A DNA stretch of 64,000 nucleotides from Papaver somniferum (GCF_003573695.1 NW_020639929.1:3748406-3812405); one strand, 5' to 3'. Positions 34,265-46,977 are shown, counted from the first letter of the stretch. Program-made: numbers and translations. Notes: a model not told the origin generated them from the sequence alone.

Positions 34265-34277
34265 TCTATAAATATAG
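34265..34277 (+). promoter_or_regulatory. TATA box of the early nodulin-like gene
   Basis: CTATAAATATAGG lies about 110 bp before the ATG at 34381, with a CT/CA-rich leader between, a normal plant core-promoter spacing. Confidence 0.6.
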
Positions 34278-34380
34278 GGTTCATGAACACTCCTCTGTTT
34301 ACAATCACTCCACTACTACTACTGCTATACCACTCTCTAAACCCTCTGCTTTTTGATCTCAGAAAAACACAACAAACATC

Positions 34381-35034
34381 ATGAGTTCTTCTGCTTGTTC
34401 TTCATCAGTCCTTGCAATTTTCATCATCTTCGCAATATGCACACCCATTATAGTGTCAGAAGCTAAATCAAGTGAATTCAAAGTTGGTGAAAATGGTGTT
34501 TGGCAACAACCCAATGATAGTAATCTCTACAACCACTGGGCTAGGCGCAACAGATTCATCGTTGGCGATTCTCTATGTAAGTCTTTTCTTTTTTGTTAAA
34601 ATCTGATTAATTATGGGTTAAATTTGATTAGTTTGAAACTAATGTTATCTTGTTGATTAGTGTTTGAATATGAGGATGGTGATTCAGTACTAGTGGTGAA
34701 CAAAGGGGATTACAAGAACTGCAACACAACGAACCCAATATCCGCATTCGATGATGGAAAGACTGTTTTCATGTTAACTAAACCAGGACTAATCTACTTC
34801 ATTAGTGGAAACTCAACTTATTGCAAGAATGGGGAGAAGTTAATCATCAGTGTTATGACTATTCATCCTCCTACTCATCACCAGTCTCCACCAGCAGTTT
34901 CTGACTCGCCTTCAGTTTCACCAACTAGTCCAACAACTGAATACTCATCAGGAGCCTCCCTCATGGCTGCACCAATTACAGCATTATCAGCATTCCTTGG
35001 AGTCTTTCTTTGGAGCGTACCAATGCTACAGTAG
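34381..35034 (+). CDS. Early nodulin-like protein (phytocyanin family, GPI-anchored)
   Basis: Two exons, 34381-34576 and 34661-35034, joined by a GTAAGT...GATTAG intron in the position typical of phytocyanin genes, give 189 aa. Residues 1-28 are a signal peptide (hydrophobic core VLAIFIIFAICTPIIV). About 30-130 is a plastocyanin-like domain: FKVGENGVWQQP, NHWARRNRFIVGDSL, FEYEDGDSVLVV, and cysteines in YKNCNTT and STYCKNGEKL for the structural disulfide. The type-1 copper ligands are absent (Tyr before the second Cys, no downstream ligand), as in ENODL proteins. A Pro/Ser/Thr-rich arabinogalactan-type linker and a hydrophobic C-terminus (ALSAFLGVFLW) predict a GPI-anchored, glycosylated cell-surface protein. 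Members act in wall and reproductive signalling; this one's role is unknown. Confidence 0.93.
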
Positions 35035-36126
35035 TTACCCTAGTATACTTTAGTGTTTTTATCCTTCTGTTTGTTTAGTGTGTGAAATTCCGGCTAACTA
35101 GTGGCCGGAATTATTATTTATTAGTTTTTTATTGTTATGATTGTTTGATTTTTCTATTTTATTGACCAAAACCATCATTTTTATTCATTTATTATATGTA
35201 CGTAGTTTGGATATCTATCCACACTTTTTATTATTAATGAAATTATTTATTAGTATTATCACCATGTTCTTAATTTTTTACAGTCTACAGTCTACATAGA
35301 TGAACATAAACGAGCTCTTGAGAGAAAAATAATCGAAAGTAAGTTGTCAAATCTTAGCTTTTGGGAAGCAAAGTAATTGCATCCTTGACAACTTTCTGTC
35401 ATGCACTCAAGTACCTGCGCCTCATGAAAGAAAGTGCATGCAAACCCACTGCTCTAGCGGGGATGATATATTGACCGCGGTCCATCCCGCAAGACACAAA
35501 ACACAGGGTCCTCCTGACCCGGCGGATTTGTAAGGGATGGGTTAGGGGTGGGACCCACCCCCTCTCCGGCGTGATGTTAATGATCATTTCCGCTGCTCTA
35601 AGGAAGCTACTAAAGTTATCAGTCTTTGTAGTCCCTACACTGTCTAATCACATAATTTCCATTACTTATGCTCTCTTTTTTCTCTCGTAACAGTTACTGC
35701 ATTTTGTTTATACAGTGATTGAAAAGGCTTTATTGACGTTGTTGTGTGCGCTACTACGTATTTAGAATTATATACTTTTTGTGTCTTAGACTATATATTG
35801 TAGTTAATTTCGCATACTTTTAGTATCTTTTAAGACTTACGTTTTAGGGGCTCATTTATGTTGCAGTGTGTGTGTTTGTTTCTCAAGTTGAAAAACATGG
35901 CGTCCTTTGGTTCACCTAGGACTGCCAGACAGTATGCGTAAGTGCATTGCCGGGGACTGCAAGACAGAATCAGATTGAGTTTATGTAAAGAATGTGTTTA
36001 GTTTACAAAATCCAACAGGCTGCGGCTGTCGGTTTTAGTAACTGACAAACTATGTTCTTAAAAAGCCCACATAAGCCCATTGAAACGTTTTCGGTGTTGA
36101 TAAGAGTGTACTCCATATTTGAGTCA
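35035..36126. other. 3' flank and intergenic sequence
   Basis: The first about 200 bp are the probable 3' UTR of the phytocyanin-like gene. A GC-richer patch at 35440-35580 contains an imperfect inverted repeat (GCGGGGATGAT... / ...CCATCCCGC) and is unlike its surroundings, perhaps an old TE piece. No gene seen. Confidence 0.4.
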
Positions 36127-36211
36127 TAACTATGCATCCTCCTACTTATCACCAGTCTCCACCATCAGTTTCAGGAGCCTCCGTCGTGGTTACCCCAATT
36201 TCAGTGCCATT
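36127..36211 (+). pseudogene. Duplicated 3' fragment of the early nodulin-like gene
   Basis: ACTATGCATCCTCCTACTTA, then CACCAGTCTCCACCA and GGAGCCTCCGTC, closely match 34857-34990 of the gene above (the Pro/Ser linker and start of the GPI tail). A block corresponding to the TSPTTEYSS region is missing. Only this piece is recognisable, about 1.1 kb downstream of the parent. Confidence 0.7.
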
Positions 36212-36812
36212 GCTATGTATGCAATGACTAGGTTCATTCCTTTCAGCTAAAAGCAGCCTTTTTGTGCAAAAGCACCAAAGTAGTAAAGTGGAACAGTTTC
36301 AAATGGACCGATTTCTGTGATAGCCTATGAAAGCTTTTGATGACCGTCTTCAAGGAAATCCATGAGTCAATCAGCGCTTAAAACCTGCTATATGCAGCTT
36401 CTCAATCAACCGGGGAAAATAAATGGCCCTAACTTTGATTCAAACTCTGGTACTAGAAAAGTTATCAGACACTAGTGAAAGGGAATGTAAAGCTATATGA
36501 TTTTGAATCTCTGTCCAATGACTGCTATTAGCGGGTTCTTGCACTACAGTCATCAAATTACTCTGAAGTTCTTGTCAAGGATGTTTTTCTGCATGATTTC
36601 TCAACACTCTTGATGCAGTCTGTCCTTTCACTTCCAACAGGCGAAAGAATTCGTGACATGGGATAAAAAAACTTTCTGAGTATAAAAAGTCTAAAAATAT
36701 CTGAATGTAGCATTCAAAGTTTCTATTATCAAGATTATCTCCTGACAATAGGAAGTAGCGACTGCAAATTTCTTGGTGGGGATATGGGATATTATCATAC
36801 AGGTCACCTTAC
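36212..36812. other. Unassigned sequence upstream of the copia insertion
   Basis: With 41169-41220 this is the sequence into which the copia element inserted. Broken frames occur (for example FLGGDMGYYHTGHLTTLDK across the insertion site) that could be an old gene remnant, but I cannot name a family. Confidence 0.35.
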
Positions 36813-37106
36813 TGTTGGTTAAACTTCAACATAGAAGTCACTAACAAGCTGGTTAGGACAAGATTAGGAAATTGATGTAATCCTAAGGGAATTAGAAGTC
36901 ATCTAGTTCTAAGAAAAAGAAAGACATGTAATAAGGTAATAGGACTAGGAAAAGAAATTCATAGTTCTATATATATATGATCAGCAAAGTTGTGGTTGAT
37001 CATATGAGCAAGATTAGAGCTTGTGTTTAGTTTTGAGAGATTTTCTAAACATCAATAAAGAGAGTTGTCTTTATATAAGCTAAGTTTCATCTTGCAGTTG
37101 TCATTA
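36813..37106 (+). repeat. 5' LTR of copia element
   Basis: 294 bp, starting TGTTGGTTAAAC. It contains a TATATATATATG promoter-like word at about 36970. The end is set by the target duplication and by the two-base gap before the primer site. Confidence 0.9.
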
Positions 37107-37108
37107 AT

Positions 37109-37120
37109 TGGTATCAGAGC
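37109..37120 (+). other. Primer-binding site, tRNA-iMet type
   Basis: TGGTATCAGAGC is the standard copia primer site complementary to the 3' end of initiator methionine tRNA. Confidence 0.92.
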
Positions 37121-37134
37121 TTGTTTCTGAGCCA

Positions 37135-40100
37135 ATGGCAAACGAAACCACCATTGTGGGTGCAAAACAGTTCACGCCCCCATCAATACAAGTTCCAATC
37201 CTCAACGCCACAAACTACACAGTATGGGCCATGAGAATGAAGGTACTGATGAAAATCTACAAAGTTTGGGAAACAATTGATCCTGGTACATTGGACCCAG
37301 ACAAAAACAATGTTGCCATTGGATTACTCTTTCAAGCAATACCAGAATGTCTTGTTCTACAAGTTGGTGAACAGGAAACTTCAAAGAAAATTTGGGATGC
37401 AATAAAGGCATGTAATCTCGGAGCTGATCGAGTTAAAGAAGCCCGTCTGCAAACCTTAATGTCTGAATTTGAAAGAATGAAGATGAAAGACACTGATACT
37501 ATTGATAGATTTGCAGGAAAGCTATCAGAGATAGCCTCAAAAGCTGCGTCACTTGGAAAATCCATTGATGAATATAAACTGGTAAAGAAGTTTCTCAATA
37601 GTTTACCAAGATCCAAGTATATTCATATCATAGCTTCTCTCGAACAAGTCTTAGATTTAAAAAAGACTAGCTATGAAGATATAATTGGAAGATTGAAAGC
37701 ATATGAAGAGAGAATCCTTGATGAAGAAAACAATGGAGAAACTCAAGGAAAAATCTTGTACACAAACTCTTACCAACAAAACTCTGCGACAAGAGGAAGA
37801 GGTCGTGGAAGAGGAGGTAGAGTAAACAGAGGCCGAGGAAGGGGAGGAAGGTTTAACTCACAAGATAGAACAACAAGTCAGAATGATCAAAACCAAGGGA
37901 AAGAAAAGAAGGATAGATCAAACATTATTTGTTACAAATGTGATAAACCAGGACACTTCTCCTCTGTATGCCCTGAAAGAATACAAAAGATGGAAGAAAC
38001 AAACAAGAATGAAACAAGGGAAGCAGATACAGCTCTTTTCATGCACGAAGTTGTCTTCTTAAACGAAGGGAAACTAATACCAAAGAACTACGAATCAAAG
38101 GATGGAGAAGAAGGAATCTGGTGTTTAGATAATGGAGCCAGCAATCACATGACTGGTAAGAGACACTACTTTTCTGAACTCAATGAGAAAATCAAAGGAC
38201 AAGTGAAGTTTGGGGATGGATCTTCTGTCGAAATTGAAGGGAAATGATCAATTCTATTTCAGAGCAAGACCGGAGAACAGAAGCTTGTCACAAACATCTA
38301 CTTCATCCCAAACTTACAAAGCAACATTCTAAGTTTAGGACAAGCTAAAGAAGTTGGATGTGATGTTAGAATGCGACAAGATTATCTAACAGTTCATGAC
38401 CCAAGTGGAAGACTTTTAGTTAGAGTCTCACACTCACAGAATAGACTCTACAAGATAAGTCTCATGATTGGAAGGCCATTGTGTCTGAATATGAGACTGG
38501 AAGATCAGACATGGAAGTCGCACGCGAGGTTAGGACACATAAGTTTCAGAACCTTAAAAACTATGTCTCGGCACAAGATGGTTCCAGGGCTACCACAACA
38601 AAACGGAGTGGTGGAGAGGAGAAACAGGACTCTAATGGAGATGACAAGAAGTTCTTTAAAAGCTATGCAGGTACCTAATTATTTATGGGGAGAAGTTGTA
38701 CGACACTCCACATACCTAATAAACAGGATACCTACGAAAGCTCTGAAAGACATGACTCCATATGAAAGCTTGCGAAAGAGAAAACCAAACATAGATCATT
38801 TAAGAGTGTTTGGTTGCAAATCATACACAAAAGTTTATTCTGCAACTCTTAAGAAACTGGATGATCGATCTCAGACTCTTGTGAATCTAGGATTTGAGCC
38901 TGGATCCAAAGCTTACAGATTATTCAATCCAACAACGAAAAGAGTGATAGTGAGTCGAGATGTGGTATTCGATGAAAAAGCAAACTGGAACTGGAAAGAA
39001 ACTAATGATGGACCAAGTAGGGATCCAGGAATGTTTCACATGAGATGGGGTCAAGTAATTGATGAAGGCGAAGGACCCATAATCATCAATACCAATGGAA
39101 ACAATGATGTTAATCAAGAAGAAGAAGAGAATAATGAAAACACTGAGAATAACGAAGAAGTAGAAGAAGAAGAAGAAGAAATCGATGAAATAACTCAACC
39201 CATTCCACTGCGAAAATCAACAAGACAGATACAAAAGCCACAGTATCTGGAGGATTATGTACTTCAAGCTGCAGAAGAATGTGAGATTATGCTACTTTCT
39301 GTTAATGATGAACCAAGGAATTTTCAGGAAGCAAAGGTCTCGACTAAATGGACACAAGCATGTAGAGAAGAAATTATTTCAATCAACATAAACAAGACTT
39401 GGTTTCTAGTTGATAAGCCAGGTGGGGTAAAAGTGATTGGTCTTAAGTGGATCATCAAAAAATAAAACGGAATGTTGATGGTACTGTCAATAAATACAAA
39501 GCAAGGCTTGTATCTAAAGGATATGTACAAGAATCATGCATAGATTTTGATGTAGTTTTTGCACCAGTTGCTAGAATTGAAACAATACGCTTATTAATTG
39601 CAGAGGAAGCATCAAACTCATGGGAAATTCACCACTTAGACGTTAAGACAGCATTCTTACATGGTGAATTGCGAGAAGATGTGTATGTTGAACAACTAGA
39701 AGGTTTTGAAGTAAAAGGACAAGAGCATAAGGTTTATAAGTTATCAAAAGCTCTATATGGTCTAAGACAAGCTCCTCGAGCCTGGAATACAAAGTTAGAT
39801 CAAATCTTAAGAGAAATCAGATTTGTTAAGTGCTCTAAAGAAACATCAGTATACATAAGAGAAGAAAAGGGAACGCTCCTTGTGATTGCAGTCTATGTAG
39901 ATGATCTATTTTTGACTGGCAATTCCCTTAAGGTGATCAATGAGTTCAAGAGAGAAATGTCATCAAAGTTTGAGATGTCAGACCTCGGAAAAGTCACTTA
40001 TTACCTTGGCATAGAAGTCCATCAAGGAGTAGATGGGATTCAGATTAAACAAGAAGTTTATGCAAGGAGAATTCTGAAAGAAGCAGGACTTGAAACTTGT

Positions 40101-40876
40101 AATCCAACTAAGATACCAATGGAGTTTGGACTTAAAGTTTCAAAGGCACAAGAAGAAGCAGAGATTGATTCAACGAGTTATAGAAGAAATGTTGGATGCC
40201 TAAGATACTTATTACACACAAGACCAGACTTGGCTTTCTCTGTGGGAGTAGCAAGCCGTTATATGCAGAGTCTACGCAAGTCTCATGGTGATGTAATAAA
40301 GCAGATATTGAGATATCTAAGAGGAACAATCAGCTGTGGATTGAAGTATGGCCGAGGAGGATCAAAAGGAATTGTTGGGTATAGTGATAGCAGTCATAAT
40401 ATTGACCAAGATGATGGAAAAGGTACAACTGGTCATATATTTTATCTAGGTGAAGCACCTATTACATGGTGTTCACAGAAGCAAGACATTGTAGCCCTCT
40501 CATCCTGTGAAGCTAAGTTCATGGCCGCAACAGAAGCAGCTAAACAATCAATATGGCTTCAAGAACTGTTGGGTGAAATCAAAGGAAGAGAACCTGAAAA
40601 AGTTCTCATCAAGATTGATAATAAGTCTGCAATTGCACTTACTAAAAATCCAGTGTTTCATAGGAAGACGAAACACATTCACAAAAGGTATCATTTCATA
40701 CGAGAATGTATCTAGAAGGAGATCATCAACGTTGAACACATACCAGGAATTGAGCAGAAAGCAGATATATTGACAAAGGCATTAGCTCGGATCAAGTTTG
40801 AAGAAATGAGACAACTGATTGGAGTACAAGATATGTCACGGGTAAGGTTGAAGCTTAACGGGGAGAATGTTGGTTA
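37135..40876 (+). pseudogene. Copia gag-pol polyprotein, broken and lacking the integrase core
   Basis: Gag starts MANETTIVGAKQFTPP at 37135 and has a CYKCDKPGHFSSVC zinc knuckle. The protease motif is CLDNGASNHMTG. A TGA at 38245-38247 interrupts the frame, which then resumes. In integrase, the pre-core motif HARLGHISFRTLKTMS is followed at once by QQNGVVERRNRT, so about 130-140 residues are missing, including the HHCC zinc domain and the first two catalytic Asp. RT begins after a frameshift at 39455-39465 and keeps PRAWNTKLDQ and YVDDLFLTG. The RNase H region contains ALSSCEAKFMAATEAAKQS. A TAG at 40713-40715 removes the last roughly 50 codons. It cannot act autonomously. Confidence 0.92.
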
Positions 40877-41163
40877 AACTTCAACATTGAAGTCACTAAC
40901 AAGCTGGTTAGGACAAGATTAGGAAATTGATGTAATCCTAAGGGAATTAGAAGTCATCTAGTTCTAAGAAAAGGAAAGACATGTAATAAGGTAATAGGAC
41001 TAGGAAAAGGAATTCATAGTTCTATATATATATATGATCACCAAAGTTGTGGTTGATCATATGAGCAAGATTAGAGCTTGTGTTTAGTTTTGAGAGATTT
41101 TTTAAACATCAATAAAGAGAGTTGTCTTTATATAAGCTAAGTTTCATCTTGCAGTTGCCGTTA
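40868..41163 (+). repeat. 3' LTR of copia element
   Basis: 296 bp, paired with 36813-37106 and followed by CTTAC. Its end lies about 110 bp from the stop codon of the neighbouring minus-strand RDR gene. Confidence 0.92.
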
Positions 41164-41272
41164 CTTACAACTCTGGACAAACTTCAGTTGGAGCTTTACA
41201 AATAGACTGGCAGTAAATTTGCTATACAGATTTCTAAAACCCCCGAAGTTTTAAATATTAAGCTCTCTATTC

Positions 41273-44200
41273 TCAACTGTTTATGTTTAGAATTTCACGT
41301 AAAACAGATTCTGAGCACACAAAGGTACGACCATCTTGCATTCCGAGATAGTACTCGCACAAAGCCTCACCTGCAACTCTCCAAACAAAGTAGCATTTTT
41401 TTCACCCCATAATGCTTTGCTTCATCGTAGCAGATATGATATATGGCAAGAGCATCCATGAATATATCTTTTTCCTTCCTAGGACTCTGATTGAGCTCCG
41501 GTGCTTGATATAAGACCTATGGTGCAAGCAATATGACCGAGGATTTAAAAACACGAAAAACTAGAAACAACCTATTGAAAAACATGAATTAGTAAACGAG
41601 GATTCGACAAAGACCTCTTTATATTTCTGCATCTGCAGATTGACCTTTTGCCCCTACATTGTTCAAGGCACGGCACATATCGGTTTTATATGGATTATGT
41701 TGTTCCCTCCAAAAAGCAATGCAATGTTCTGGAACATCTTGTTCGAAAGATGGGAGTTTATCCACTTCTATATGATACAAATAGTTACAGTAAATAATAA
41801 TCTGTTATGAACTTATTCAACTTCTATTAGTACCCGAGTGAAGAAGGAATTAGTGCTGCTTACCAATTAGTAGCTGGTCTCCAGATTCTTCAAAAGATTC
41901 AACTTCATCGTAAAGGAGTCCCAAGACAGACTTGGAATGATAATAATTATCTTTTCTCAAGGACTGTGGAGAGTTCAATCCAGATGGACCAGAAGACTTT
42001 TTTCGCATGAAATGTGGATTTATGTGCGGCTTTAGTTTGAGTGGGATTTGAACCTGTTTTGAGACCGAGAAAGAATTTTGACGCGGATGTGAACCAATGT
42101 ACGTTATAAATCTAAATGAGCGAGGGGTAATGATTTTAAGTTTTAAACCAAAGAAAAACGTTAATCATACTAACCTTTTTTCCAGATTTTGTTGCATGCA
42201 GCAATTTTCCCTCCACATCTTTTATTTTTACAGCATCTGACTTGTCCAATGTCAACCGTGTATCCATTAAACTCAACCACCAATTTGCCGACACGCCGAC
42301 AGGATTACTGAATCAAATGGTATTAAATGAAGTACTTGTTCAGGATTTGATTATTAAACAAAAGAAAATATTAATAATATAAATGAGTGAGAACGAGCAC
42401 GTACCTACTACTAAACATTGCTGTTAAGCACCGCTCAAAAAGATGGTGTTCTAAATCATCTTCATCCTTGAAATCAGTTGGCTTAAGATGGGATACATTT
42501 TTCGCAAAATAAGTTTGTGTCCATGGCGTGCTAGGTCTGAACCAATTCAATAACTGAAAACGGGAGAACTTCCATATTAGCATATATCTGCATAAAAGGT
42601 TTATTTTTGAAGATTCCACTAACCTGTGTATTTCTGCACACCCGATACATGTCTCCATCCAAATCACTATTTGCAATTTCATCTGCTATGGATCGGAGCC
42701 CTACAATGGGAAAAAGTATTCCATCTTTTGCATCTCCAACGTAGTTCTCCAACTCTGGCACATATGTTGCTGTCAGGACATGTATGTCGCCGAAGTGTAG
42801 GCCAGGGTGTTTGTAAACTAATACATCACCTGAAACTTGACCATTTTCACTAAAAATGAACCAGAGAGTTACATTAATACTTCAAACACGGTGCGGAAAA
42901 GAGAAACAGAAGATGCTTTACTGACGAATCTCATGGAAAAATCTGGTGGATAGTAGAAAACACGTACAGAATTACACAAACTTGATCTGGTTTTAGATCC
43001 TAGTAGGATCTGCGGTGCCCATCAGATAATATGAGTCATTCATAGGAAGCTTTCTTTCCTTGAGATTCTTCAAATCTTCTCTCATTAGCACTGACAAACG
43101 CTCTTTCAGATATGGTTCACTCAAGAGAAGTCCAGATACAATCATTTTTGTTAAAAGAAAGTCATCCATTCCACCATAATTTAGAGATGCTGCAATTAGA
43201 ATTAATATAGTAAGAGGAAACCCACAAGACAAACCAGATTCTACAGAACCAAATTGGCCAAAGAACGAAAGCACCATAAGCAAAGGTTGGCTAACAGGTT
43301 CATCAATAGGTTCTCATAAGTAGTGGCAGATCTGATTATCCTTTTATAAGAAAATTGGTTGTTCAATCTAGTTCAAGCTAGTATAGTAAATGACAATTAC
43401 CTCTAAATGCTGCGCGCCGGTCACACTGAAATTTTTTGGTTTCTACCCAACAATCATTGAGAAGTTCCAGAAAATATTCATCTGGGACTCCCCCGTAACT
43501 AAGAAGTGCAATGAAGTATCTCGACAATTTTGCCATCTTTGGTTTCATGCTACAGAAAAAGAAGTAAAGAGAGTTAGACACTAACAGGTACAACCATGAA
43601 AAGCTTATGCATGCACATACCTTGTTGATACAACCTCAAAGGAGTTGATCGTGGATCCATTATTTGCAAATTCAAGATCACTCTTAACTTTTATCATTGA
43701 AGGCCGTACTTGAATTGTGTTACGGTCAAGCTGAAAAATCGAGAACATGCAACATTACTAAAGAAGTTGGTAGATCTAACTTGCAAATTCTAGAAGCCAC
43801 ATTGATAGTGACTAGTGATTTATAACAGCTTAATTGGAATCAAATTCATGTTCCCCTAAATTGACGCAAATATTTTTGTAGCAAATTTTTATACCATCTT
43901 GTTGACAAGGAGGGTACAGCACCGCCATTGTGAAACAACCGCAACTGGATCAGCAAAGGCTAGACACGAATGAAGAAAAAGATTGCTATCTTGTTAATTG
44001 AGTTTGACTAAATAAACAACAAGAACGGAAATTAGCAATGAAGAAACTAGCGGGTGCCTGTACCGGATCTCCAACATAAGATCTTATAGATGTCTCAAGT
44101 CCTAAAGTTTTATACTCCGTACTTCGATGTAGTAGCGTTTTCTATGGACATAAAAGCATTTAATTAGACTATGATATGAAAGATCTTTCCCCCTTACAGC

Positions 44201-46977
44201 AGATAAGAAAACTGACCTCAAAGTCACCCTAACTCGAGCACTTTCCTTTCAGGATGTTCCTCGGACATTTTAGAGCTAAATCGTAAGAGATAAAACCAGT
44301 TCCATCAGTATGTATCTTAGGCTCCCCAACTTCATTGCAAACAATGCAGCCATCCTGATCCTACAGTTGAGGAACGGTCCGTATGCGAGTTGAAAGATTA
44401 GCCAATTATTTTCAAAAAGTAATAAACAGAAACAATGATAGAGGGTAGCAAGGTATACATATATATACCAGGCAAGGTATATCTTCAATCTCTTCAACAT
44501 GGGCAGACGCAAAATCAATATTCAGTTTGAATGTCTTTGACAATATGAGGGATAACCTGCAACACAACCAGATTTTTCATATAAACCAAGACTGAATAAT
44601 GTACGAATTTCTGCTGTAAAGAAATAACACCATAATAACCTTCCGAATTACCTAGGCATGTATTTAACAGTGGTTGGAACTTTATTTATATTCATGAAAA
44701 AGGACCCTCCTTCGGAAATAGATTTATAAAACAAAATGCAAGGGCCGACTTTATTATATGACAATAGATCTTCATATTCCATGCAGACAAAGTAACACTT
44801 GACAGATGAGGAAGTTGAGGATTTCTTTTCTTTGTTCTTCTCCTCTTTGCTGTCATGGTAAACTAGCGCAAGTTCGTATACAGAGCAAAAAGTAACATGT
44901 CAATAAGAAAACTTTGCATAAAATTATTGAAAGCAATAAACCGTAGTTAGATAATTCAAAATCTAAGAAACGATAATTACAGACATCAATTCAGAAACTG
45001 TCCAGAGAAAACTGAATGCATAAGTGTCAACTCACCGAAAAAATGATAGCGTCGTGAACCAACTAATATCCCTTCTTCACGAATCCTATGGTACACATAA
45101 TTTGAATCACAGATTCCTACACCTTGGTTTCTGTTCGGCTGGTATGTAGAACTTGAATTATTGCATCTGAATATTGAATTCCTTCCTGCATCCTCCACCA
45201 TTTGTCCTGAAAACTTGACCAGCAAAACATTCTCATCGCCTACAACCCTCTGAAGATGAGTTTGTCCTGATTCCAAATATGGGCCCTGTACAGAAAAGTC
45301 ACATACATATCGAGTTGTTTTGATTAACAGTTCTTACAACGCTACTGTTTGTTAAGTTCAAGTCTGACGGGAACAAAAATATTCTGTGGCAGCAGCGAGA
45401 ATGAACATAAACTTAGTCCCTGAAGAATTTCTTCATTTATCTCTTAAAGAAGAATTATACCTTGAATGTGTAACTACCATCTGAATCAACATGACAATGG
45501 TACATAAAGGTTTTATCCGAATCCCAGTTGATATCCTGCTAAACCAAAAAAGATGAGAAAAGAAGATCAAGTCTTTATTTCCGTGGCAGTAAAAAATTAA
45601 CCAGGGTGCCTCTTTATTCAATTCTATATCTGTTTCGTTTTATCGCTTTTCAATTTTACAAGAAATCTTTCAATGTAATAGCTAACAGACAACATTCACC
45701 TTTGCTCTCTCTCTTTCCTGGATAAAGTTGCGCCCCAACAGTCTCCAAAGTTTTGGCTCAAAAGAAGACATTTCCATATCTTCCATACTCTTAATTGCAT
45801 CCACGGATATGACATCATGCGACTTGTTCCTGCATCAAGTAGGGTCTCCATTATTTCAGTAAAACAGCGTAATTTCAATATACAAACAACTACAGATCTA
45901 TGTGTTACACAAACAACTACAGATTTATGTGTTACACAATAAGGCTTTAAAATGCTCATCTGATCATGCTATTGAAAATGTATCAAACGCAACATAGAAC
46001 CCACAGTAATTGCAATTGTTAGTAAGTACGGGGTAGTCTTATCATGCTATTGAAAATGAGAGATACTCAAAGTTCGTATGAACTTACTTCCCGCGATAGC
46101 TTAACATCAAAAACTGCTTCTTAAAATCAAGCTGATTTAAAGCTTGTATATGTCCATTTATTCTTGGCATTTTGGTTCTTCTCTGCTCTTCCAAACTAGT
46201 GCGTCTAAAGTTATCATCATCTGAAAACAAAGCCAAAAGAAAGTCTCACAAACCTGCAAATTTTAATTCACAAGGTACAAATACAAGTGCAATATCAAAA
46301 ACCCAGTAACAATGTTTATTTTTTGGCTTAGTAATTGCTAAAATATTGAAAGGAAACAAAGCATCTTGGCAGTTACTCCTAGTTCTGTTTAAATTTGAAA
46401 CTCTAAGAAGCTCAGAGACCAATCTGTGGATGCCAAATGAACCCATGAATCTACACAAAACGACCAACTTAGTTCTTACAAATGAATACAACCAACGAGA
46501 CTATATTCGGATCCAATACCCCCAAAATTGTACAAACACAACCCCTGATTAGCTTCTTTACGCAAAGAAATCATACTAAATTGCAAAGAAATCATACTAG
46601 TAAGAGCCCCTGAAACTACGCTGTAAATTTGATAGGTGCAGCAGAAGTATAGAAATCATACTAAATGTATCCTCTCGCTGAACCTATTAAAAGGAAATCT
46701 AAAGCTTCAAAACATGTTTTTTCACTTGAAATCTTTCCATATGCAATCTACAAAATATGGGTCTCTGCTCATTTGACTTAAAAATCTTGGGTGCATCAAA
46801 AAATTACCTTACATTGTTTTTACTAAAAAAACTCAGTCAAGAAAAGGTAAAGTAAATTTCTGTGTATGAGGGCAAGAAATTGATAGCTACTACTTGTGAT
46901 CACACTGAATACAACATGTAAAGTTCTAAATTACCTTTCCTAATATTCTTTGTTGAAGACTCTCCAGCATTCTCCAT
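41273..46977 (-). pseudogene. RNA-dependent RNA polymerase (RDR3/4/5 clade), probably inactivated
   Basis: Many minus-strand exons read as a plant RDR gamma protein. Early exons: 46977-46935, 46220-46088, 45829-45700, 45535-45461, 45285-45036, 44862-44652, 44556-44469, from 44360; the rest continue to a TGA at 41275-41273. Recognisable blocks: NWDSDKTFMYHCHVD, VVGDENVLLVKFSG, KCYFVCMEYEDLL, IHTDGTGFISYDLALKCP, NTIQVRPSMIKVKSD, IALLSYGGVPDEYFLEL, DSYYLMGTADPT, GLHFGDIHVLTATYVPEL, then the catalytic DLDGD at 42665-42651, and EALCEYYLGMQDGRTFVC at the C-terminus. Such enzymes make dsRNA from RNA templates. Lesions: in-frame TAG at 44231-44229, a small deletion shifting frame near 43925, and a one-base deletion near 42996. 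The N-terminus also looks short for the clade. Unseen introns could rescue the first lesion, not all three. Confidence 0.87.

Larger units (their letters stand above)
36813..41163 (+). mobile_element. Ty1/copia retrotransposon, full length but integrase-deleted
   Basis: The LTRs at 36813-37106 and 40868-41163 are flanked by the perfect 5-bp duplication CTTAC (36808-36812, 41164-41168). By eye they differ by about seven substitutions and one 2-bp indel, so insertion is fairly recent. A primer site complementary to initiator tRNA-Met (TGGTATCAGAGC, 37109-37120) and a purine tract (ACGGGGAGAA, just before 40868) are in place. The order gag-protease-integrase-RT-RNase H is copia-type. The LTRs begin TGTTGG but end in TTA rather than CA, as fixed by the target duplication. 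Confidence 0.95.

Noticed and set aside
41273..46977. First impression of a chromatin SMC-hinge/GMI1-like gene
   Set aside because: The exons give RDR blocks in order, including RPSMIKVKSD, LMGTADPT, GLHFGDIHVLTATYV and DLDGD, which settle on RNA-dependent RNA polymerase.
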